Origin: Alistipes sp.
GTDB lineage: Bacteria > Bacteroidota > Bacteroidia > Bacteroidales > Rikenellaceae
Length of the DNA: 5,733 nucleotides
NCBI GenBank assembly: GCA_028691095.1
Contig: JAQUZZ010000112.1
Span: 1-5,733 of the forward strand
Reading direction: 5' to 3'
Below are positions 1 to 4,852 of the stretch, in pieces. Position 1 is the first letter of the stretch. Each line of letters starts with the position of its first letter. The notes beneath the pieces were generated by a model, which was given only the letters and a program-made list of their open reading frames with translations, had not been told where the DNA came from and searched no databases. The translations under genes and the position numbers were made by a program.

Positions 1-1208
1 GGGCCGACTCCCTCTCCCGTGTCCTGACCACGATCGACTCGCTCAACCTCTGCCACGGCTTTACGGCACAGGAGAGTCGCCGACAACAAGGAGCCGGAGC
101 CTCTGATTCCGGTTGGTGGAGTCGCACCGTTTCAACGCCTTTGGGGTATTGGATCTCCGACCATTTTGGCGAATCCAAGCCCACGGAGAGCACCTCCCAT
201 CGTCCCGGAGCGGTCAGCGTGCTGGCCGTTACCCTCTCGGAGGCTCCCCAAGAGGGCGAGCAGGTCGTACTCCACACCACCATGAACCGTGGCGACCGGA
301 GCATCCAGCTACTCCGCGGCGAACGCCTCACCTTCGATGCACAGAACTGGAACCAAACGGCCTATATGCTCTTCCAAGCCGATCCCAAACTCACAGAGGC
401 AACCACCACCGAATTTCGGAGTGTCTCCGGCAATATTCCGTTTGCTTGGTCTACCACCTTCTTCGTATTGGCCGGAATGTTCCTCGGCTTCAGCCTCTAT
501 CATCGCTTCAAACTTCCTCGTCCCGCCTCGGACACCCGTCGCGAACAGATGACCTTCGGCATCGTCCTGCGCGAATTTTCAGCCACCTTTGCTTCGTTTT
601 TCCGGAAACCCCAGGCCGTGGCTGCCATCTTCTTTATGTTGACCTTCCGTTTCTCCGAAGCCCAACTTCTCAAACTCATCAATCCCTTCCTGCTGGATGC
701 TCGAAACCTTGGGGGACTGGGGTTGACCACCGGACAGGTCGGGTTGGTTTACGGCACGGTGGGGATTCTCGGCCTGACGATCGGAGGCATCATCGGGGGT
801 GTGACGGCCGCGCGCGGAGGACTGCGTCGCTGGATCTGGCCCATGACCCTCAGTATGCTGCTGACCAGCGGAACGTTTCTGGTGCTGAGTTTCACCCAAA
901 CCACCAACCTCTGGACGATCAATGCCTGTGTCTTCGTCGAACAGTTCGGCTATGGCTTCGGCTTCACGGCCTATATGCTCTATCTGATGTACTATGCCGA
1001 CGGCCCGCAAAAGACCGCCCACTATGCCATCTGTACCGGCTTTATGGCACTGGGTATGATGATCCCCGGAATGTTTGCCGGATGGCTGCAAGAGTTGCTG
1101 GGCTACCACAACTTCTTCATCTGGGTCATGATTTGCAGTATTGTGCCCATCGTAGCCGTCTCGCTGCTGCGCATTGATCCCACCTACGGCAAAAAGAAGA
1201 ATGTTTAA
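1..1208 (+). CDS. ampG: AmpG-like MFS muropeptide permease, 5'-truncated by window edge
   Basis: Inner-membrane major-facilitator permease expected to import peptidoglycan fragments (muropeptides or GlcNAc-MurNAc sugars) for recycling. The reading frame is open from base 3, giving 401 visible residues; the start lies outside the window. Visible residues 1-144 are mostly hydrophilic, with no membrane helix after about residue 15 (SVLAVTLSEAP, GERLTFDAQNWN, DPKLTEA). They look like a folded soluble insert between two halves of the transporter, as I recall for Bacteroidota AmpG-like proteins. About seven hydrophobic helices follow, near residues 147-167, 205-223, 245-268, 277-297, 304-330, 340-360 and 369-389. 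The segments GLGLTTGQVGLVYGTVG, VEQFGYGFGFTAYML and HYAICTGFMALGMMIPG are strongly typical of this subfamily. The tail is lysine-rich (GKKKNV). The downstream neighbour is a NamZ-type muramidase, which supports a cell-wall sugar substrate. Family assignment is firm; the substrate is inferred. Confidence 0.85.
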   Translation, partial: ADSLSRVLTTIDSLNLCHGFTAQESRRQQGAGASDSGWWSRTVSTPLGYWISDHFGESKPTESTSHRPGAVSVLAVTLSEAPQEGEQVVLHTTMNRGDRSIQLLRGERLTFDAQNWNQTAYMLFQADPKLTEATTTEFRSVSGNIPFAWSTTFFVLAGMFLGFSLYHRFKLPRPASDTRREQMTFGIVLREFSATFASFFRKPQAVAAIFFMLTFRFSEAQLLKLINPFLLDARNLGGLGLTTGQVGLVYGTVGILGLTIGGIIGGVTAARGGLRRWIWPMTLSMLLTSGTFLVLSFTQTTNLWTINACVFVEQFGYGFGFTAYMLYLMYYADGPQKTAHYAICTGFMALGMMIPGMFAGWLQELLGYHNFFIWVMICSIVPIVAVSLLRIDPTYGKKKNV

Positions 1209-1378
1209 GCACAGCGTGCTACGGATTAGCAATCACCCTGTCGGTAGATCCGGCATATATGCTCAATCCTTCTTTGGAATTTCTTAATTCAACATCGCCG
1301 CCCCTCTTTCAATCCTTTACAACGGGGCGGCGACGGTGGTCGAATAACCTTATAATCACGCTTTCAGATCGATAAAAA
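1209..1378. other. Intergenic gap with clustered inverted repeats before namZ
   Basis: This 170-nt non-coding gap between ampG and namZ contains four inverted repeats in a row. They are AGCAC/GTGCT around a 3-nt loop (1208-1220), the perfect palindrome GCATATATGC (1253-1262), GAATT/AATTC around TCTT (1277-1290), and a long GC-rich stem (1295-1333, listed separately). None is followed by a T-run. The three small ones could occur by chance. The gap is long enough to hold a promoter for namZ, but I find no exact TAnnTTTG box with a correctly spaced TTTG, so whether namZ is co-transcribed with ampG is open. Confidence 0.5.
1295..1333 (+). other. GC-rich perfect stem-loop upstream of namZ
   Basis: The arms TCGCCGCCCC (1295-1304) and GGGGCGGCGA (1324-1333) pair perfectly over 10 bp, nine of them G-C or C-G except the terminal T-A, around a 19-nt AT-richer loop. 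The structure ends 45 nt before the namZ start codon. No T-run follows on either strand, so it is not a canonical intrinsic terminator. It could partly terminate ampG transcripts, stabilise a processed namZ mRNA end, or be a leader element. The stem itself is directly visible; its role is inference. Confidence 0.5.
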
Positions 1379-2614
1379 ATGAAACGATACGGCTTACTTT
1401 GCTTATTTTTAGGATGGATTGGGATGTTAGGGGCGCGCCCCATCACCATCTCAACGGGCATTGAGGTGCTCAAACAGGAGCATTTCAAAACCTTGGAGGG
1501 GAAACGCGTGGGTTTGATTACCAACCCCACGGGGGTCGACAACCAGTTGCGTTCGACCGCCGATCTGCTTCATGAAGCCCCCAACGTGAAACTGGTGGCA
1601 CTCTTCGGGCCGGAACACGGAGTGCGGGGCGATGCGCACGCCGGTGATAAGGTGGAGGGGCAAACCGATCCTGTTACCGGACTTCCGGTCTACTCACTCT
1701 ATGGGAAGACCCGCAAACCCACCCCCGAGATGCTGCGTGGCATTGATGCTTTAGTCTATGACATTCAGGATATTGGATGCCGCTCGTTCACCTACATCAG
1801 CACCTTGGGACTGGCTATGGAAGCAGCGGCCGAACAGGGAATTGAGTTTATCGTGCTGGATCGACCCAATCCGTTGGGAGGTCTAAAAATCGAAGGCCCG
1901 GTCGTGGCCGAGGGATGCACCAGCTTTGTGGGACAATATCCGATTCCCTATCTCTACGGACTCACCTGCGGGGAGTTGGCACTACTGCTCAATGGCGAAA
2001 AGATGATCGGCAAATCGTGTAAACTCCACGTGGTAGCGATGGAGGGGTGGCGTCGAGAGATGCTCTACGAGGAGACCGGACTCCAGTGGATCGCCTCCTC
2101 CCCGCATATTCCGCAAGCCGAAACCGCCTTTTTCTATCCGGTGTCGGGGATCTTGGGGGAGTTGACCTATCTTTCGATCGGAGTGGGTTACACGCTCCCC
2201 TTTCAGCTCTTTGCAGCCGAATGGATCGATGCCGAACCCTTTGCCGCACGACTCAACGCGCTGAAGATTCCGGGCGTCCACTTCCGTCCGATCCACTTCA
2301 AACCCTTCTACTCCATCGGACAAGGGAAGAGCCTGCACGGGGTACAGGTGCATCTGACCGACTATGACAAGGCTCCGCTCTCGGATATTCAATTCTATGT
2401 CATGCAGGAGATTGCGGCACTATGGCCCGAACATTCGGTACTGCGTCATGCCGACACCACGCGCTTCGATATGTTCGACAAAGTCACCGGATCGCCCGAA
2501 GTGCGTCGTCGCTTTGCTACAACCTCTCGTTTCGATGCCCTACGCGACTACTGGTACAAAGATGTGGCAGCCTTCCGCACCCGAGCACAACGTTATTACC
2601 TCTATCAGGAGTAA
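1379..2614 (+). CDS. namZ: Secreted exo-beta-N-acetylmuramidase, DUF1343/NamZ family (GH171)
   Basis: Predicted periplasmic glycosidase that removes MurNAc from non-reducing ends of peptidoglycan strands or fragments, the activity shown for NamZ of Bacillus subtilis and studied in Tannerella. It has 411 residues, a full-length size. Residues 1-19 form a type I signal peptide: KR, a hydrophobic core LLCLFLGWIGML, and likely cleavage after LGA. No lipobox cysteine is suitably placed. Family landmarks in order are NPTGVD (49-54), FGPEHGVRG (76-84), YDIQDIGCRSFTY (127-139), DRPNPLGG (161-168), YPIPYLYGLTCGE (187-199), SPHIP (241-245) and LSIGVGYTLPFQ (265-276). The C-terminal half has GVQVHLTDYDKAPLS and DYWYKD. 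E79 in FGPEHG is a candidate active-site residue, by inference. The ATG follows an A-rich stretch (GATAAAAA) with no Shine-Dalgarno sequence, normal for Bacteroidota. The neighbouring AmpG-type permease fits a peptidoglycan salvage role. Confidence 0.88.
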   Translation: MKRYGLLCLFLGWIGMLGARPITISTGIEVLKQEHFKTLEGKRVGLITNPTGVDNQLRSTADLLHEAPNVKLVALFGPEHGVRGDAHAGDKVEGQTDPVTGLPVYSLYGKTRKPTPEMLRGIDALVYDIQDIGCRSFTYISTLGLAMEAAAEQGIEFIVLDRPNPLGGLKIEGPVVAEGCTSFVGQYPIPYLYGLTCGELALLLNGEKMIGKSCKLHVVAMEGWRREMLYEETGLQWIASSPHIPQAETAFFYPVSGILGELTYLSIGVGYTLPFQLFAAEWIDAEPFAARLNALKIPGVHFRPIHFKPFYSIGQGKSLHGVQVHLTDYDKAPLSDIQFYVMQEIAALWPEHSVLRHADTTRFDMFDKVTGSPEVRRRFATTSRFDALRDYWYKDVAAFRTRAQRYYLYQE

Positions 2615-2637
2615 GGCGTAAGCCACAACACGCCCCC

Positions 2638-2665
2638 GCTCCGATTCATCCCAATCAATCGGAGC
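2638..2665. terminator. Stem-loop between convergent genes, possible bidirectional terminator
   Basis: GCTCCGATT (2638-2646) and AATCGGAGC (2657-2665) form a perfect 9-bp stem with a 10-nt loop. It sits 23 nt after the namZ stop and 58 nt beyond the rsmH stop, so it could end transcripts from both directions. No T-tract follows on either strand, so this would be a non-canonical or Rho-assisted terminator or an mRNA 3'-end stabiliser. Confidence 0.45.
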
Positions 2666-2723
2666 AGAGTGCGGATACGGGGTGTACTTTGGGTTGATTG
2701 TGTTTGCTGAGGGTGCGTAGCGT

Positions 2724-3656
2724 CTAATCGGACAGCGACTCTCCGGTGTAGAGGGCTGCACGCAACTTGGCACTGCGCGATCGGGGGTTACGCTCCAACT
2801 CCGCCGCAGAGGGAACCAAGGCTTTGCGCGTCAAGACCTGCCAAGGGGTCTGCACACGTCCGAAAAAATCCTTAACCGGCGTACCACTGAAATTGCCACT
2901 CCGCATGAAGTTCTTCACCATGCGATCTTCCAACGAATGGTAGGTAATCACCACCAGCCGTCCCCCGGGTTTGAGCACCCGCAGGGTTTGCTCCAACATC
3001 ATCTCCAAGGCATCCATCTCTCCGTTTACTTCGATGCGGATGGCTTGGAAGAGCTTGGCCAGAAATTTACTCTCGGCTCCGCGTGGGGTGACCGGAGCCA
3101 CGGTGTCGATCAACTCGCCGATCCGCTCAATGGGGTGTTGGGTGCGTTGCTGCTCAATGCAGCGCACGATGCGATGAGCACCCTCCAACTCGCCGTACTC
3201 CCGAAAAATCCGCATCAACATCTGTGGGTCGTAATCGTTAATCACCTGTGCCGCTGAGAGTCGCGCGCGCTGATTCATCCGCATATCCAACGGAGCATCA
3301 AAACGGAAGGAGAAGCCCCGTTGCTGGGTGTCGAAATGGTGAGACGAGACGCCCAGATCGGCCAGAATGCCGTCTACGGCAGTCACCCCCCGATAACGCA
3401 GGGCCCCGTGCAGAAAACGGAAGTTGGACTCGACAAAGCAGAAGCGATCATCCTGAGGAGCATTGCGACGCGCATCACAATCCTGATCGAAACCATAGAG
3501 CCGCCCCTTGGGGGAGAGTCGTTCCAAGATTCCCCGCGAGTGCCCTCCTCCGCCAAAGGTAAGGTCAGCATAGATGCCTCCAGGTTGAAGGTCAAGCAGA
3601 TCCAGACTCTCTTTGAGGAGCACCGGAATGTGATAGGGTTCGGAATTCGGATTCAT
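2724..3656 (-). CDS. rsmH: 16S rRNA (cytosine(1402)-N4)-methyltransferase RsmH
   Basis: Cytosolic SAM-dependent methyltransferase that N4-methylates C1402 in the P-site region of 16S rRNA; formerly MraW. It has 310 residues, the usual length. The chosen start is MNPNSEPYHIPVLL: family proteins begin a few residues before the Y-H-x-P-V-L motif. The frame stays open for 39 more codons upstream to an ATG at 3773, but that extension (rich in K, R, H, S) has no family resemblance and would run through the promoter region. Visible motifs are DLTFGGGGHS (31-40, SAM binding), GFDQD, DGILADLGVSSHHFD (95-109), RGFSFR (113-118), PLDMRM (122-127), RIEVN (207-211), YHSLED (239-244) and RNPRSRSAKLR (289-299). 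All expected motifs look intact. It is convergent with namZ and divergent from the acyltransferase gene, so it is not in a dcw cluster here. Confidence 0.96.
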   Translation of the reverse strand: MNPNSEPYHIPVLLKESLDLLDLQPGGIYADLTFGGGGHSRGILERLSPKGRLYGFDQDCDARRNAPQDDRFCFVESNFRFLHGALRYRGVTAVDGILADLGVSSHHFDTQQRGFSFRFDAPLDMRMNQRARLSAAQVINDYDPQMLMRIFREYGELEGAHRIVRCIEQQRTQHPIERIGELIDTVAPVTPRGAESKFLAKLFQAIRIEVNGEMDALEMMLEQTLRVLKPGGRLVVITYHSLEDRMVKNFMRSGNFSGTPVKDFFGRVQTPWQVLTRKALVPSAAELERNPRSRSAKLRAALYTGESLSD

Positions 3657-3671
3657 AGCGGTTCGGCACGC

Positions 3672-3683
3672 AGGGTGCGATTT
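3672..3683 (-). repeat. 12-bp repeat AGGGTGCGATTT, copy 1 (rsmH-proximal)
   Basis: This exact 12-mer recurs in the same orientation at 3726-3737, so the two copies start 54 bp apart. Both lie in the 5' region of rsmH (AAATCGCACCCT when read on the rsmH strand). They could be a regulator site pair or a leftover short duplication; nothing in the sequence decides between these. Confidence 0.5.
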
Positions 3684-3725
3684 AGGATTTTCCCTTCTGT
3701 AAGCCCACTTCACGTGGCTCTGTAT

Positions 3726-3737
3726 AGGGTGCGATTT
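3726..3737 (-). repeat. 12-bp repeat AGGGTGCGATTT, copy 2 (promoter-proximal)
   Basis: Second exact copy of the 12-mer found at 3672-3683. It lies a few bases downstream, on the rsmH strand, of the -7-like box at 3750-3743, so it would span or immediately follow the rsmH transcription start. A shorter match in the opposite orientation, ATCGCAC, occurs at 3817-3823 on the other side of the divergent promoters. Confidence 0.5.
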
Positions 3738-3742
3738 GCCGA

Positions 3743-3750
3743 TAAAAGTA
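3743..3750 (-). promoter_or_regulatory. Candidate rsmH -7 box
   Basis: On the - strand this reads TACTTTTA, one mismatch from the Bacteroidota -7 consensus TAnnTTTG. An ATTG about 16 nt upstream (3770-3767) is a weak, slightly close -33 candidate. Transcription would start near 3737, leaving a leader of about 80 nt before the rsmH ATG. Position and divergence are plausible, but the evidence is motif-only. Confidence 0.3.
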
Positions 3751-3779
3751 CGAATTTTACCCGAAACAATCACGTTTGG

Positions 3780-3798
3780 AGGAAATTTCCTACTTTTG
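3780..3798 (+). promoter_or_regulatory. Candidate glsA promoter: palindrome abutting consensus -7 box
   Basis: TACTTTTG at 3791-3798 is an exact match to the Bacteroidota -7 element TAnnTTTG on the + strand. Directly upstream, and sharing one base with it, is AGGAAATTTCCT (3780-3791), a perfect 12-bp palindrome of the kind bound by dimeric regulators. The TTTG at 3775-3778 is only 12 nt from the -7 box, too close for a normal -33 element, so the promoter may be weak or activator-dependent. Transcription would start near 3804, giving a leader of about 130 nt before the acyltransferase gene. Confidence 0.4.
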
Positions 3799-3830
3799 TG
3801 GGTGGCGTATTAGTGCATCGCACACCCGAT

Positions 3831-3888
3831 CGAACCCCTCTCTCGATGGACAAGTCTCACCGACGCCTCTCTGCACAGAGAGGGTTCG
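3831..3888 (+). promoter_or_regulatory. Structured leader with two competing hairpins
   Basis: Arm C (3877-3888, AGAGAGGGTTCG) can pair with arm A (3831-3843, CGAACCCCTCTCT) over 12 bp with one bulged C. Alternatively arm C together with 3876 (CAGAGAGG, 3876-3883) pairs with adjacent arm B (CCTCTCTG, 3866-3873) over up to 8 bp with a very tight loop. The two folds exclude each other. They lie downstream of the candidate -7 box and 48 nt before the acyltransferase ATG. Alternative pairing is visible in the sequence; an attenuation or riboswitch-like role is inference. Confidence 0.35.
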
Positions 3889-3923
3889 CTTCACTTCAAA
3901 CCTTTGTTTCACATCGCGATTGA
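3846..3923 (+). CDS. Possible 25-residue leader ORF upstream of glsA
   Basis: ATG at 3846 opens a short frame (MDKSHRRLSAQRGFASLQTF and five more residues) that stops at TGA 3921-3923, 12 nt before the acyltransferase start. It contains the B/C hairpin arms. The peptide has no enriched single amino acid that would suggest classical amino-acid attenuation, and no recognisable domain. It is the tail of a longer frame that runs antisense through rsmH, so it may be accidental. Confidence 0.15.
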   Translation: MDKSHRRLSAQRGFASLQTFVSHRD

Positions 3924-3935
3924 CAACCCAAGCAC

Positions 3936-4775
3936 ATGGTGCTCATGAATGCAGACCCTAAACCACTCACCATTGATTTGGAGCAGGTGATTCGCAAAAA
4001 AAATGCTACACTGGCGCGCCTCCTGCCCCGCTTCATCCTCGAATATCTCAAACGAACCATTCATCAAACCGAGATCAATCGGGTGCTTGCCACCTACGGT
4101 CATCTCGAACCGATTCCTTTCCTTCGCGCCACGCTTGCCGATATGGGCATCAGCTACCACTCCGAAGGGTTGGACACCCTGCCTGAGGGGCGCTATCTCT
4201 TTGCCTCCAATCACCCCTTCGGGGGCATGGACGGCATAATGCTCTGCGACGAGTTGGGCAGACGCTTTGGGTCGGCACGCATCATCGTCAACGATCTGTT
4301 GATGAACCTTGCTCCCCTGCGCCCCCTCTTTGTGCCGGTCAACAAACACGGACGGCAAAACAGTGCCTACGCCCAGTTGTTCCACCAGACGCTTCAGGGC
4401 GATCTGCCCGTTGCCACCTTCCCCGCCGGACTCTGCTCCCGCCGTCATCACGGCATTGTCAGCGACACCACGTGGAAGCCCAGCTTTGTGAAGCACGCCA
4501 TCGAGAGTCATCGCGCCATTGTTCCGGTGCTCTTCGAGGGACAACTCTCCTCCTTCTTCTATAACCTCTCCAGCCTGCGCACCCACTTGGGAATCAAAGC
4601 AAACCTCGAAATGCTCTATCTTCCCGATGAGATGTTCGCCCAACGCGGAAAACATTTCCGAATCCGATTCGGGACCCCGATCCCCTGGCAAACTCTGAGC
4701 GAAACCGAGAGTCCCAAGGTGTGGGCAATGCGTATTCGCCAATGCGTATATAGACTTAAAAATGAGGAAATGTAG
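3936..4775 (+). CDS. glsA: PlsC-like lysophospholipid/glycine-lipid O-acyltransferase (GlsA-like)
   Basis: 279-residue membrane-associated acyltransferase of the LPLAT/PlsC family. In Bacteroides thetaiotaomicron the GlsA protein is assigned the O-acylation of N-acyl-glycine to form glycine lipid, and this gene sits beside a GlsB-like gene, so the same role is inferred. The catalytic block is SNHPFGGMDG (91-100), in which H93 and D99 are five residues apart, not the classical HX4D spacing. FPAGLCSRR (162-170) replaces the usual FPEG motif. VPV follows at 196-198. No secretion signal is seen. The frame has a stop at 3921, so only ATG 3936 or ATG 3945 (M4, MNADPKP) can be the start; 3936 is chosen but 3945 is as likely. 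There is no Shine-Dalgarno sequence. A different lysolipid substrate remains possible. Confidence 0.8.
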   Translation: MVLMNADPKPLTIDLEQVIRKKNATLARLLPRFILEYLKRTIHQTEINRVLATYGHLEPIPFLRATLADMGISYHSEGLDTLPEGRYLFASNHPFGGMDGIMLCDELGRRFGSARIIVNDLLMNLAPLRPLFVPVNKHGRQNSAYAQLFHQTLQGDLPVATFPAGLCSRRHHGIVSDTTWKPSFVKHAIESHRAIVPVLFEGQLSSFFYNLSSLRTHLGIKANLEMLYLPDEMFAQRGKHFRIRFGTPIPWQTLSETESPKVWAMRIRQCVYRLKNEEM

Positions 4776-4807
4776 CCTTCGGTCGTACGGTTCTCATTTT
4801 GTTTTTC

Positions 4808-4815
4808 TATTTTTG
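4808..4815 (+). promoter_or_regulatory. Candidate internal promoter (-7 box) for glsB
   Basis: TATTTTTG matches the Bacteroidota -7 element TAnnTTTG exactly and lies in the AT-rich 77-nt gap between the two acyltransferase genes, 37 nt before the glsB ATG. The nearest TTTG (4798-4801) is only 6 nt upstream, too close for a -33 element, and no better one is at the usual distance. A T-rich tract makes chance matches likelier here, so confidence is modest. Confidence 0.35.
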
Positions 4816-4852
4816 TTGCATTGTCCTCTTATTTACATTAGTTCCCTATTCG

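Noticed and set aside
113..1177. 354-residue open frame overlapping the permease gene in another frame
   Set aside because: Its translation is rich in R, H and P with no domain. The overlapping frame has clear transporter motifs and helices, so this is a composition-driven shadow.
579..1232. 217-residue antisense open frame under the permease
   Set aside because: It is low in hydrophobic structure, rich in G, Q, H and D, has no recognisable family, and lies fully opposite conserved transmembrane coding sequence.
1351..1356. TATAAT hexamer 23 nt before the namZ ATG
   Set aside because: Bacteroidota primary sigma factor uses TAnnTTTG/TTTG, and there is no matching -35 or -33 element at proper distance, so this is likely chance in an AT-rich stretch.
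3702..3719. Imperfect hairpin around CACGTG in the rsmH leader
   Set aside because: The short stem needs a bulge (AGCCCAC against GTGGCT) and is not distinguishable from chance pairing.
3657..3773. 39-codon N-terminal extension of rsmH
   Set aside because: RsmH proteins start just before the YHIPVLL motif. The extension is basic, unlike the family, and overlaps the repeats and promoter candidate.
3321..3923. 200-residue + strand frame running antisense through rsmH into the leader
   Set aside because: Most of it is opposite conserved RsmH motifs; only its last 25 codons lie in non-coding DNA and are treated separately as a weak leader ORF.
3909..4742. 277-residue antisense open frame covering the GlsA-like gene
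   Set aside because: Its length is notable, but the sense strand encodes conserved acyltransferase motifs and the antisense product resembles nothing. Long antisense frames are common in GC-rich codon usage.
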